Origin: CAIKMD01 sp036490955
GTDB taxonomy: Bacteria; Pseudomonadota; Alphaproteobacteria; ATCC43930; CGMCC-115725
Length of the DNA stretch: 25,209 nucleotides
Direction of reading: 5' to 3'
NCBI GenBank assembly: GCA_036490955.1
Contig: DASXCX010000266.1
Span: 1 to 25,209, forward strand
Made by a program: the position numbers and the translations under genes. Shown here one piece after another: positions 1 to 8,646 of the stretch. Within the stretch, counting starts at the first letter, position 1, and every line of letters begins with the position of its first letter. Below the pieces are notes generated by a model, which saw nothing but the letters and a program-made list of their open reading frames with translations, searched no databases and had not been told where the DNA came from.

Positions 1-294
1 GCCCTTCTGGCCGACATATCCGATATGACGGCGGATCTCACGCGCCCGCGTCGTCAGGTCATAGCCCGCGATTGTCGCCTTGCCGCCACTCGGCACGAGC
101 AGGGTGCATAGCATGCGCATGGCCGTGGTCTTGCCCGCGCCGTTCGGCCCGAGCAGGCCGAAAATTTCGCCTTTTGCGACATCGAGATCGAGATCGCGAA
201 CCGCGTCGACGACCTCGCCCCTCTTGTGGCCCGGGAACCGCTTCGCCAGCTTCTCGGTATGGATGACCGAAGTCATCGCTATTTCGGCGCCCAT
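1..294 (-). CDS. ABC transporter ATP-binding protein (5' part only)
   Basis: The N-terminal 98 residues of an ABC ATPase are visible; the rest lies beyond the left edge. A complete Walker A, GPNGAGKTT, spans residues 49-57, and the Q-loop glutamine is residue 96 in GYVGQKG. The stretch resembles the DrrA/NatA/NodI class of exporter ATPases, which usually pair with an ABC-2 permease encoded next door; that permease would be outside the window, so this is inference. The ATG at 294 lies 2 bp after the stop of the diheme cytochrome gene. A second in-frame ATG at 276 (MTSVIHT) is an equally possible start, since neither has a clear Shine-Dalgarno. The spacing suggests co-transcription with the two cytochrome genes upstream. 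Substrate is not inferable. Confidence 0.9.
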   Translation of the reverse strand, partial: MGAEIAMTSVIHTEKLAKRFPGHKRGEVVDAVRDLDLDVAKGEIFGLLGPNGAGKTTAMRMLCTLLVPSGGKATIAGYDLTTRAREIRRHIGYVGQKG

Positions 295-296
295 CT

Positions 297-1184
297 CTAT
301 TTCGGTGTTTGGGGAAGCGCCGGTAACGACTTGATGTAAACGGCGATCGCGTGCAGATCGGTATCCGTGAGCTTGCCGGTACCGTCGACGACATCACCCA
401 TGCCCTTTCCGACAACATCGCCATCCGGCGTGTTGCCGGTTTTCAGCAGATCGACCAGCTCGTCGAGCTTCCAATCGCCGATCCCGTCCTTCTTGTCGGA
501 GGTAATGTCGGGCGCATCCTGGCCGTCTGGCCCATGCGGATTGCCGGCATAAGCACGGCTCTTATCGAGCGCGCCGAGGAAATTGCGCGGCGTGTGGCAT
601 TCCTCGCAATGCACGACCGCTTCGGCGAGATAGCGGCCGCGATTCCATTCGGCGCTTTGTCCCTCGACCGGCGCCAACGGACCTTCCTTGAAGAACATCG
701 TCCGCCAGCCAAGCAACAACTGCCGCCAGCCGAAGGGGAATCTCACATCGTTTGCCGGCGCGCGATGCGTGACCGTCGGTACGCTCTGGAGATAGGCGTA
801 GAGATCGCCCGCGTCCGCATCGGTGAGGTTCGTGAATGAGGTGAAGGGGAAGACCGGAAACATGTAGGCGCCATGCTCGTTGACGCCCGAACGCAGCGCG
901 CGCTTGAACTGGTCCTCGGTCCAATTGCCGATGCCGGTCTGCTTGTCGGGTGTGATATTCGGTCCGTAGAAAGTCCCGAAAGGCGTCGCCAGCGGCGGCC
1001 CGCCGGCAAGCGGAGCGCCGCCGGCTTTCTTGTCGGTATGACAAGCACCGCAATCCGCGGCGATGGCAAGATAGGCGCCGCGAGTGATCGCCGCATTGTC
1101 GGCCGCGTGCGCAGACACGATCCCGCCGATGAGGAGAAGCGAGACCAAAGACGCGAGGAGGGTCAAGACGCGGAACTGCGCCAT
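297..1184 (-). CDS. Exported diheme cytochrome c
   Basis: A 295-residue periplasmic or membrane-attached electron carrier. The N-terminus is a clear signal peptide (hydrophobic core about residues 8-22, cleavage likely after AHA at 27). Two haem c sites are visible: CGACH at 45-49 and CEECH at 193-197. Each sits in a domain with the GPNITPD.TGIGNW / APDITSD..GIGDW pattern seen in cytochrome subunits of alcohol, gluconate and related dehydrogenases, here with two haems rather than three. M108 and M262 are candidate axial ligands. The start at 1184 is preceded by a strong AGGAGG; a longer open frame to 1274 would overlap the cytochrome c' gene. It follows that gene by 56 bp and precedes the ABC ATPase by 2 bp. 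Its redox partner enzyme is not in the window. Confidence 0.92.
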   Translation of the reverse strand: MAQFRVLTLLASLVSLLLIGGIVSAHAADNAAITRGAYLAIAADCGACHTDKKAGGAPLAGGPPLATPFGTFYGPNITPDKQTGIGNWTEDQFKRALRSGVNEHGAYMFPVFPFTSFTNLTDADAGDLYAYLQSVPTVTHRAPANDVRFPFGWRQLLLGWRTMFFKEGPLAPVEGQSAEWNRGRYLAEAVVHCEECHTPRNFLGALDKSRAYAGNPHGPDGQDAPDITSDKKDGIGDWKLDELVDLLKTGNTPDGDVVGKGMGDVVDGTGKLTDTDLHAIAVYIKSLPALPQTPK

Positions 1185-1240
1185 GACCCTCCTATACAGG
1201 AAAGAGGCCGAAACGACTAGGCGACGTCGATCGCGCTCGA

Positions 1241-1723
1241 TTAGGTCTTGTTGATGCGATACGCGCCGTGGCACGCGCCGCAGCCGGCCTTATTCGTCGC
1301 AGTCAACTGATCCGCGATCGCCTGCTTGTCGCCGCTTTTCACGACCGTGACGAGCTTGTCCTCCTCGGTCTTCAGCGCCGCGAGGATGGCCTGAACTTTG
1401 GCGGTATCGGTCCAGAGCTCCGGCTTCGCCTTGCTCTCATCGGGGAAATCGGTCGTGCTCGTACCCGGGACGAGCAGCGCGGGGATTTTCGGCTGGCGTG
1501 CGACGAGATCTTCGGCGGCTTTCGTCGCCGCAGCTTGATCGCCCTGGCCTTTGCTGAAATCGGAGATCGCTTTCGCGTCAGCGCCTTGCGCCTTCATGAA
1601 ATCCTGACGCGCCTTGACGGCCGCCAGCTTGTCGCCTTGCTGCGCGAAAACACCGACCGATCCGACCGCCAGCAACGCGGCGACGCCGGCAACCAGAACT
1701 CCCTTGAGCAGAAATTTATTCAT
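1241..1723 (-). CDS. Cytochrome c' (class II, C-terminal haem)
   Basis: A 160-residue exported protein with a signal peptide (cleavage likely after VFA at 27). It ends in the class II cytochrome c signature CGACHGAYR, with haem cysteines C148 and C151 and proximal H152 near the C-terminus. The early R..FM motif around residues 39-43 and the KPELW motif near 100-104 also fit the cytochrome c' four-helix family. These proteins bind NO or CO and are linked to NO tolerance; a role in electron transfer is less certain. The ATG at 1723 was chosen because GGAAGGGAAG lies just upstream and the signal peptide begins there; upstream in-frame ATGs would add a charged leader. A perfect inverted repeat lies 62-83 bp upstream and may control it. 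Confidence 0.9.
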   Translation of the reverse strand: MNKFLLKGVLVAGVAALLAVGSVGVFAQQGDKLAAVKARQDFMKAQGADAKAISDFSKGQGDQAAATKAAEDLVARQPKIPALLVPGTSTTDFPDESKAKPELWTDTAKVQAILAALKTEEDKLVTVVKSGDKQAIADQLTATNKAGCGACHGAYRINKT

Positions 1724-1784
1724 TGGCTTCCCTTCCAGAGACATGCGCGACGCAAGGCGATGATAGGCAACCTGCACCGCCTTC

Positions 1785-1806
1785 CGATTCACGTTTATGT
1801 GAATCG
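1785..1806. promoter_or_regulatory. 22-bp perfect inverted repeat upstream of cytochrome c' gene
   Basis: CGATTCAC, six bases (GTTTAT), then GTGAATCG: both 8-bp arms match perfectly. It lies in the 118-bp gap between the sufT stop and the cytochrome c' start, 62-83 bp before that start. No T-run follows on the minus strand, so an intrinsic terminator for the suf operon is unlikely. The size and symmetry suit a dimeric regulator, but it does not match the FNR/NnrR core (TTGAT-N4-ATCAA). The binding protein is unknown. Confidence 0.55.
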
Positions 1807-1841
1807 TTTGTGTTCGAAATATGTCTGGGAGCCGGAAGGAG

Positions 1842-2264
1842 TCAGATAAGACCCAGTTCCAATTTCGCTTCTTCGCTCATCCGGTCCTTGTCCCAGGGCG
1901 GCGACCACACGAGCTTCACGCGAACGTCATTGACGCCCTCCACCGCTTCGATCGCCTCTTTCACTTGTCCAGGGAGTTCGCCCGCAACCGGACAAGACGG
2001 CGCGGTGAGCGTCATCTCAACGTAAACAATGCCGTCCTTGTTGACGATGAGTTCGTAAATGAGGCCGAGATCGACGAGATTCACCGGAATCTCGGGATCG
2101 CGCACCGTCTTCAGTGCCTCGAGCACGCTGGGCAGCAATTCCTCGTTGGTCTCCGTCGATGACGGCCGCTCCGGCTCATGCGGACCGTCGGCCGGCACGC
2201 CGCCCCCCTCGCCCGCCGGGGCGGGATTGTTCTGGAACGCAAACGGATCGTCTTCGACGGACAT
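1842..2264 (-). CDS. sufT: SufT, MIP18/DUF59 Fe-S assembly protein
   Basis: A 140-residue cytoplasmic protein of the MIP18/DUF59 (PaaD-like) family, which helps mature Fe-S proteins and is the usual last gene of SUF operons. An acidic and proline-rich leader covers about residues 1-40. The domain follows, with the signature DPEIPVNLVDLGLIY at 56-70 and TAPSCPVAGELP at 88-99, holding the conserved C91. The gene starts only 4 bp after the sufU stop, so translation is probably coupled. It is the last gene of the seven-gene suf operon, since the next gene downstream is 118 bp away. Confidence 0.94.
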   Translation of the reverse strand: MSVEDDPFAFQNNPAPAGEGGGVPADGPHEPERPSSTETNEELLPSVLEALKTVRDPEIPVNLVDLGLIYELIVNKDGIVYVEMTLTAPSCPVAGELPGQVKEAIEAVEGVNDVRVKLVWSPPWDKDRMSEEAKLELGLI

Positions 2265-2268
2265 GGGT

Positions 2269-2733
2269 CTACTCGGTCTTCACCGTAGCGCCGGCCGCGC
2301 CACTCTTTAGCGCCGCCTCGAAAGCATGCCAGGCGAGCGTCGCGCATTTGACGCGTGTCGGATAGGCTTTGACGCCTTCGAGCGGCGCGAGACGATCGAA
2401 ATCGTCCTGCAGCTGCTCGTCGACAGCGGGCACTTCGCCGCCCGTCACCTCGGCATGAAACGCTTTGAACAACGCCTCGGCCTCGGCGAGCGTCTTGCCT
2501 TTCAGCACCTCGGTCATCAGCGAGGCCGATGCCGTCGAGATCGCGCAGCCGCGGCCCTCGAAGCTCACATCCTTGATCCTGTCGCCCTCGATATCGAGGT
2601 AGACGGTGACGCGATCGCCGCACAGCGGGTTATGCCCTTGTGCGAAATGGCTCGGCTGGTCGATCTTATGGAAGTTCCGCGGCTTGCGGCCGTGATCCAA
2701 AATGATGTCCTGATAGAGCTCACGCGATTCCAT
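2269..2733 (-). CDS. sufU: SufU, NifU-like Fe-S scaffold / sulfur transfer protein
   Basis: A 154-residue protein of the SUF-type NifU family. The three metal or sulfur ligand cysteines are C38 (NPLCGD, with D40), C63 (GRGCAIS) and C130 (RVKCATLAW). The long spacing between C63 and C130 is the insertion that separates SufU from IscU. In Gram-positive bacteria SufU is a zinc protein that takes persulfide sulfur from SufS; the same role is inferred here from its position 9 bp after sufS. The start ATG at 2733 gives the usual MESRELYQDIILDH N-terminus. No SufA/HesB-type A carrier is encoded between the regulator and sufT. Confidence 0.95.
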   Translation of the reverse strand: MESRELYQDIILDHGRKPRNFHKIDQPSHFAQGHNPLCGDRVTVYLDIEGDRIKDVSFEGRGCAISTASASLMTEVLKGKTLAEAEALFKAFHAEVTGGEVPAVDEQLQDDFDRLAPLEGVKAYPTRVKCATLAWHAFEAALKSGAAGATVKTE

Positions 2734-2742
2734 GAAACGGCC

Positions 2743-3984
2743 TCAATCCGCGAACATCTTTTGCGCCGCTTTGATCGCCGCGACCAGCATATCGATGTCG
2801 CTTTCGTTGTTATAGACGCCGAACGACGCACGCGTCGTCGCGGCAAGATCGAGTTTGTCCATCAGCGGCTGCGCGCAGTGATGGCCAGCGCGAACTGCAA
2901 CCTTGTGCTGATCGAGGATGCTGGCGACGTCGTGCGGGTGAATGCCGTCGACGGCGAAAGACAGGATGCCGAAGCGCCGCTGACCCGCGGGCACCAGCCG
3001 CACGCCCTGGAGCGGCGCCAACTGCGCGATGCCGTATTCCGTGAGCGCCGCCTCATGCGCCTCGATCGCGTCGAGACCGAGATGCTCGATGTAATCGAGC
3101 GCCGTGGCGAGGCCGATGGCGCCGGAAATATCAGGCGTGCCGGCTTCGAACCGCGCCGGCGGATCCTGAAACGTTGTCTTCTCGAAGGTGACGTCGAGGA
3201 TCATGTCGCCCCCGGCCTGCCAGGGCGGCATCGCCTGCAGCAATTCGCGCTTGCCATAGAGCACGCCGATCCCGGTCGGCCCATAGGTTTTGTGGCCGGA
3301 AAACGTATAGAAATCGCAATCGATAGCGCGGACGTCGATCTTCATGCGCGGCGCGGCCTGGCAGCCGTCGACGAGGAATTTCGCGCCCTTGGCATGCGCC
3401 ATCTTGGCGATGCTCTCAACCGGCACCATCGCGCCTGTCGCATTGGCGAGATGGGTCACAGCGACCATCTTGGTCTTCGCGGTGATGAGGGCTTCGAGCT
3501 TGGCGAGGTCGAGCCCGCCGGTCGCATCGATCGGCGCGACTTTCAGCGTGAAGCCGATACGGTCGCGCAGCAGCTGCCACGGCACGATATTGGCGTGGTG
3601 CTCGAGCTCGGTGATGAGGACTTCGTCGCCGGCTTTGAGGAAAGCCGCGCCCCAACTTTGGACGACGAGATTGATTCCTTCGGTCGCACCGCGCACGAAG
3701 ACGATCTCGCCTTCATGCGCCGCGTTGAGATAGCGCGCGACGCGGGCGCGGGCGTTCTCGTATTGCTCGCTCGATGCCGCGCTAAGCCGGTAAACGCCGC
3801 GATGCACGTTGGCGTAGTCGGTGCGATAGAAATGGCTGACGCGATCGATCACCGCTGCGGGCTTCTGCGCGCTCGCCGCGCTGTCGAGGAAGACCAGGCC
3901 GGGATTGTTGGCGAAGATCGGAAAGTCGCGCTTCACCCGGTGCGGGTCGAACCCACGAGCCTTGAAATCAGTGGCGGCCTTCAC
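2743..3984 (-). CDS. sufS: SufS, group II cysteine desulfurase
   Basis: A 413-residue PLP enzyme that removes sulfur from cysteine to feed Fe-S assembly. The PLP-binding lysine is K232 in FSGHKTYGP, the catalytic cysteine C370 in RAGHHCAQPLM, the PLP-stacking histidine pair is at 129-130, and D206 lies in VDGCQAAP. The short loop around C370 marks the SufS rather than IscS type. No in-frame ATG exists near the expected N-terminus. The GTG at 3984, with AAGGA nine bases upstream, gives a normal start (VKAATDFKARGFDPHRVKRDFP) 5 bp after the sufD stop. The same frame stays open upstream to 4191, but that would overlap sufD and the residues are not family-like. Neighbours on both sides are suf genes. 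Confidence 0.95.
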   Translation of the reverse strand: MKAATDFKARGFDPHRVKRDFPIFANNPGLVFLDSAASAQKPAAVIDRVSHFYRTDYANVHRGVYRLSAASSEQYENARARVARYLNAAHEGEIVFVRGATEGINLVVQSWGAAFLKAGDEVLITELEHHANIVPWQLLRDRIGFTLKVAPIDATGGLDLAKLEALITAKTKMVAVTHLANATGAMVPVESIAKMAHAKGAKFLVDGCQAAPRMKIDVRAIDCDFYTFSGHKTYGPTGIGVLYGKRELLQAMPPWQAGGDMILDVTFEKTTFQDPPARFEAGTPDISGAIGLATALDYIEHLGLDAIEAHEAALTEYGIAQLAPLQGVRLVPAGQRRFGILSFAVDGIHPHDVASILDQHKVAVRAGHHCAQPLMDKLDLAATTRASFGVYNNESDIDMLVAAIKAAQKMFAD

Positions 3985-3989
3985 GTCGC

Positions 3990-5267
3990 TCAATCCTTGC
4001 GGCCGAGCCAGCGCCGCACATGCGCGAGGAGATGGACGCGCAGAGCCGGAGCGTCCTCGAGGCGATCGATCGCGTCGGCGGCGAACGCCTCGATCAGCAT
4101 GCGCCGCGCCTCGTCGGCCGGAATGCCTCTTGCCGCGAGATAAAACATCGCGCTTTCGTCCAGATCGCCGACCGTCGCGCCATGGCTGCACTTGACGTCG
4201 TCGGCGAGAATTTCAAGCTCGGGCTTGGTGTCGACATTGGCCCGCGCCGAGAGCAGCAGATTCTTGTTGAGCTGATTGGCATTGGTCTTCTGCGCCTGCG
4301 GCCGCACCGTGATCTTGCCGAGGAAAACGCCATGCGCACGCTCGTCGACCACGCCCTTGAAGACCTCGTCGGTCGTGCATTTTGGCACGGCGTGATCGAC
4401 GAAGGTCGCGTTGGTCGCTTCCTGCTCGCCTTTGAGGAGATAGGCCCCGAAAAGGCCGCAGGTCGCCTGCTCACCCGCGAAGGTCGCGAAACTGTCGTGA
4501 CGCGACAGCCGCCCGCCGAGTGTGAGCACGAAGCTCTCGTAGCGCGCATCGGCGGGGATACGCGCCCGCACCTGCCCGAAATGGATAGCGTCGCTCGCCT
4601 CGTCCTGCAGCTTGGCATGCAGCAGCGCCGCGCCAGCCCCGAGATCGACGACCGCGACGGCATTTGTCCAATAGCGACCGCTGCCGGCATAGCTCTCGAT
4701 GATCGTGGCGCGGCTGCCGGCGCCGAGTTGAATGAGATTGCGCAGATGGAACGAGCTGTCGACGGCTTCGCCCCAGTGAATGATCTCGACCGGTGTCTCG
4801 AGCGCGACCCCGGGTTCGAGCGCGAGAACGAAGCCATCGGCAAAAAGCGCGGCATTGAGCGACGCAAAAGCCTGACCGCCGGCGAGATCGGTCTGATCGA
4901 GCAGCCGCGACGCCAGCGACGGATTGTTCCCGGCGATCTCAGCCGCGGCGCCGAGCGTCACGCCTTGCGGCAGGCGGTCGATCTTCGACAGCGTCGGTGC
5001 GAAGCGGCCGTTAACCAGCACGACACGGTGCGTTTCACCGGCGAAGAAATATGGGTCGAGGGTTGGCGTTGTGCCGGGCTTGCCCGCCGCCGGCGCGAAA
5101 GCCTTGTCCTGCAGCGGCCGCAGATTGGTGAAGCGCCACGCCTCGTCACGCCGAGTCGGGAAGCCGAGCGTCTCGAACCGCGCGAAGGCCTCACGGCGCT
5201 TCTCGGCAAACGAGTCGGCCGGCGCGAAGGCGGCACGATAAGGCGCTGTTTCCGGTTTCGCGCTCAT
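3990..5267 (-). CDS. sufD: SufD, Fe-S scaffold complex subunit
   Basis: A 425-residue subunit of the SufBC2D scaffold. The C-terminal half has the family core: VKCSHGATVGDLDESAMFYL with the conserved histidine used at the SufB-SufD interface, followed by ARGIP.DEARRML. The N-terminal part (R.EAWRFTNLRPL about residues 38-50) is also typical. It starts 5 bp after the sufC stop and ends 5 bp before the sufS start, consistent with coupled translation. SufD has no cofactor-binding cysteine set of its own and works with SufB and SufC in the cytoplasm. Confidence 0.95.
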   Translation of the reverse strand: MSAKPETAPYRAAFAPADSFAEKRREAFARFETLGFPTRRDEAWRFTNLRPLQDKAFAPAAGKPGTTPTLDPYFFAGETHRVVLVNGRFAPTLSKIDRLPQGVTLGAAAEIAGNNPSLASRLLDQTDLAGGQAFASLNAALFADGFVLALEPGVALETPVEIIHWGEAVDSSFHLRNLIQLGAGSRATIIESYAGSGRYWTNAVAVVDLGAGAALLHAKLQDEASDAIHFGQVRARIPADARYESFVLTLGGRLSRHDSFATFAGEQATCGLFGAYLLKGEQEATNATFVDHAVPKCTTDEVFKGVVDERAHGVFLGKITVRPQAQKTNANQLNKNLLLSARANVDTKPELEILADDVKCSHGATVGDLDESAMFYLAARGIPADEARRMLIEAFAADAIDRLEDAPALRVHLLAHVRRWLGRKD

Positions 5268-5272
5268 GGCAC

Positions 5273-6025
5273 TCAGGCCGCGGCGTCGCCGAGCATGGCA
5301 TAGCCGCGTTTCTCGAGCTCGGTCGCGAGGCTCTTATCGCCCGACATCACGATCTTGCCGCCGCTCAGCACATGGACGTGGTCCGGCTCGATATAGTCGA
5401 GCAACCGCTGATAATGGGTGATCATGATGATCGCGCGATCCGGCGCGCGTTGTGCGTTAACGCCCTTGGACACGATTCGCAGCGCATCGATATCGAGGCC
5501 GCTATCGGTCTCGTCGAGCAGCGCGAGCTTCGGCTCCAGCATCGCCATCTGGAAAATCTCGTTGCGCTTCTTCTCCCCGCCCGAGAAGCCGACATTGACG
5601 TTGCGCTGCAACAGATCCTCGCCGATCTCCAACTCCTTCAGCTTGGCGCGAACGGCTTTGAGGAATTGTCCGGCATCGAGATCCGGTTGGCCGCGTTGGC
5701 GGCGCGTCGCGTTCAGAGCGGCGCGAAGGAAGTACATATTGTTCACGCCCGGAATCTCGACCGGATATTGGAAGGCGAGAAAGACGCCTTCGCGCGCCCG
5801 CTCATCGGCGGCCAGCGCGAGCAAATCCTTGCCCAGATAAGTGACGCTGCCCTCGGTCACCTCATAGCCGGGCTTGCCCGAGAGCACGCCCGCAAGGGTG
5901 CTTTTGCCGGAACCGTTCGGCCCCATGATGGCATGCACCTCGCCGGCTTTGACCGCGAGATCGATGCCTTTGAGGATTTCGCGGCCCTCAGCAATTTTTG
6001 CGTGTAAGTTTTTGATTTCTAACAT
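5273..6025 (-). CDS. sufC: SufC, ATPase of the Fe-S scaffold
   Basis: A 250-residue soluble ABC-type ATPase. Walker A is GPNGSGKST at residues 35-43, the signature is FSGGEKKR, and Walker B is LALLDETDSGLD, whose ETDSGLD is diagnostic of SufC. ATP hydrolysis drives conformational change in SufB and SufD for cluster building. The ATG at 6025 is preferred; an in-frame TTG at 6037 would add four residues. The gene begins 20 bp after sufB. Its first codons are unusually AT-rich (TTA leucines, AAA lysine) compared with the rest of the operon, as described in the findings. Confidence 0.96.
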   Translation of the reverse strand: MLEIKNLHAKIAEGREILKGIDLAVKAGEVHAIMGPNGSGKSTLAGVLSGKPGYEVTEGSVTYLGKDLLALAADERAREGVFLAFQYPVEIPGVNNMYFLRAALNATRRQRGQPDLDAGQFLKAVRAKLKELEIGEDLLQRNVNVGFSGGEKKRNEIFQMAMLEPKLALLDETDSGLDIDALRIVSKGVNAQRAPDRAIIMITHYQRLLDYIEPDHVHVLSGGKIVMSGDKSLATELEKRGYAMLGDAAA

Positions 6026-6045
6026 TTCCAACTTCAACCAATATC

Positions 6046-7494
<1,449 letters not shown>

Positions 7495-7503
7495 GATGCG
7501 GAT

Positions 7504-7953
7504 TTACGGTATTGCTGTCGGTTGCGGCGCGGCCGCGCGTGGCAACGGCACGCCGAAAGGATTGGCCATCTCGGCCAGGGTGATCGCGCCGAGCGCCGCG
7601 CTCACCGCCATGTTGATACGATGCCAATGCGGCCGCGTCGCGCAGAATGCGCTGCGCTTGCAATCGTCATGGATCGTGCATTGCGTCACGCCCATCGAGC
7701 CATCGATTGCCGAGACGACCTGCACGACCGAGATCGCGCCTGCATCGCGCGCCAAGCGATAACCACCCGCGGCGCCGCGCGCACCTGCGACGATGCCGGC
7801 ATGGGCGAGAATCTTCAAAATCTTCGCGACGGTGGCGCGCGGCAGGCTCGTCTCTGTGGCCAGCACCGCCGCCGTCATCTGCCGGTCGGAATGGGCGGCA
7901 AGATGGGTCCCGATGATCACGCCATAATCGGCAAGCTTTGATAGGATGACCAT
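7504..7953 (-). CDS. Rrf2-family Fe-S regulator of the suf operon (SufR/IscR-like)
   Basis: A 149-residue winged-helix repressor of the Rrf2 family. Residues 1-65 form the DNA-binding domain (TSLPRATVAKILKILAHAGIV recognition region; GARGAAGGYRLAR wing). Three cysteines, C92, C98 and C104 (C-x5-C-x5-C), occupy the same spacing and numbering as the [2Fe-2S] ligands of E. coli IscR. It should sense Fe-S status and regulate the suf genes, which follow after 9 bp. The ATG at 7953 gives the canonical MVILSKLADYGVII start; an upstream extension to 8034 would run through the operator. A palindrome at 7984-8000 with the IscR-like core GACT-N5-AGTC lies in its promoter, consistent with autoregulation. 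Confidence 0.93.
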   Translation of the reverse strand: MVILSKLADYGVIIGTHLAAHSDRQMTAAVLATETSLPRATVAKILKILAHAGIVAGARGAAGGYRLARDAGAISVVQVVSAIDGSMGVTQCTIHDDCKRSAFCATRPHWHRINMAVSAALGAITLAEMANPFGVPLPRAAAPQPTAIP

Positions 7954-7983
7954 ATCGGCGCGTGGGGCTCCAATTTGAGAATT

Positions 7984-8000
7984 AGGACTACCGTAGTCCT
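7984..8000 (-). promoter_or_regulatory. Probable Rrf2/IscR-like operator of the suf operon
   Basis: A 17-bp perfect palindrome, AGGACTAC-C-GTAGTCCT. It contains GACT-N5-AGTC, the core spacing of the E. coli IscR type 1 consensus, although the flanks do not match that consensus. It lies 31-47 bp upstream of the regulator start codon and just after the proposed -10 box, where bound repressor would block transcription. That the Rrf2 protein binds here is inference. Confidence 0.7.
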
Positions 8001-8005
8001 GTTTC

Positions 8006-8034
8006 TTAGATCGGCAATAAACCCCATGGGTCAA
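8006..8034 (-). promoter_or_regulatory. Candidate sigma-70 promoter of the suf operon
   Basis: Read on the minus strand, TTGACC (8029-8034) is a good -35 element. ATCTAA (8006-8011, 17-bp spacing) or TCTAAG (8005-8010, 18 bp) is a moderate -10. Transcription would begin within or beside the palindrome at 7984-8000. Assigned by eye, without a transcription start map. Confidence 0.5.
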
Positions 8035-8067
8035 GGTCCTGCAACCATTATTTTGGTTTTCGGACCT
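8034..8067. repeat. Nested inverted repeat in the sufR / VOC divergent region
   Basis: Outer arms AGGTCC (8034-8039) and GGACCT (8062-8067) enclose inner arms AACCA (8043-8047) and TGGTT (8054-8058), all perfect, giving an interrupted hairpin. It touches the proposed suf -35 box and lies 64 bp upstream of the divergent VOC gene. It is 5' of both genes, so a terminator role is unlikely; an operator or a 5'-leader structure of the VOC transcript are options. Confidence 0.4.
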
Positions 8068-8130
8068 GGCAAAAACGCGCAGATTCCGGCCCTAATTCTG
8101 ATAGGGCTTTACGTGGGTTCAGGAGGACCA

Positions 8131-8553
8131 ATGGCAACGAGAAAAGCGAAATCCGCGATCCGGATGGAGGGCATGACCTTGGCGGTGACGAATGTCCAAC
8201 GCTCGGTCGATTTCTACACCAAGAAACTCGGCTTCAGGGTCGAGATGAACAGCGCCCCGCATTTCGCGCTCGTCCGTGTCGGAACCGGCCCTTCGATCGG
8301 ATTGCTGGCGAACGGCCACGCCATGCCCAAAGGCACGAAGCCCGCGACCAAGCCGCAACGCGCTTCGATTCACGTCGAGCTTTCGACCGACGATCTCGAT
8401 GGCGTGTACAAGAAGCTCAAAGTGCGCGGCGTCAAATTCACCGAGCCACCGCACGACGAAGCTTGGGAACGCTCGGCCCAGGCGCGCGACCCCGACGGCT
8501 ACACGATCGAATTCGCGCAAGGCCGGCGCCGAAAGAACGCGCCGGGACGCTGA
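8131..8553 (+). CDS. VOC (glyoxalase/bleomycin-resistance fold) protein
   Basis: A 140-residue single-domain VOC protein. The beta-alpha-beta signature is MTLAVTNVQRSVDFYTKKLGF (about residues 15-35). The second half carries IHVELSTDDLDGVYKKLK and ends with DPDGYTIEFAQ. H81 and E127 are possible metal ligands, but the first-module ligand position is not a histidine, so catalytic activity as glyoxalase I is doubtful. Basic extensions flank the domain (MATRKAK at the start, GRRRKNAPGR at the end). The ATG at 8131 has a perfect AGGAGG five bases upstream. It is divergent from the suf operon and not obviously part of it. The substrate is unknown. Confidence 0.85.
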   Translation: MATRKAKSAIRMEGMTLAVTNVQRSVDFYTKKLGFRVEMNSAPHFALVRVGTGPSIGLLANGHAMPKGTKPATKPQRASIHVELSTDDLDGVYKKLKVRGVKFTEPPHDEAWERSAQARDPDGYTIEFAQGRRRKNAPGR

Positions 8554-8646
8554 CGCTCAGGGCGCCTGTTTAATCTGCTTGTCGTCGATTCAACGGAAAC
8601 AGTAGCATCGCGCCCGAGACACAATAAAAGTCTGCGGGGAAAGCAA

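Noticed and set aside
1785..1806. Intrinsic terminator of the suf operon
   Set aside because: The stem is only 8 bp, not GC-rich, and is not followed by a T-run on the minus strand.
2326..4143. Long plus-strand open frame of about 600 codons opposite sufU and sufS
   Set aside because: It is antisense to well-conserved suf genes and its translation is arginine-rich with no family motifs; a by-product of high GC on the coding strand.
4020..5303. Plus-strand open frame of about 427 codons opposite sufD
   Set aside because: It mirrors sufD exactly and has low-complexity Arg/Glu/Asp composition; no recognisable domain.
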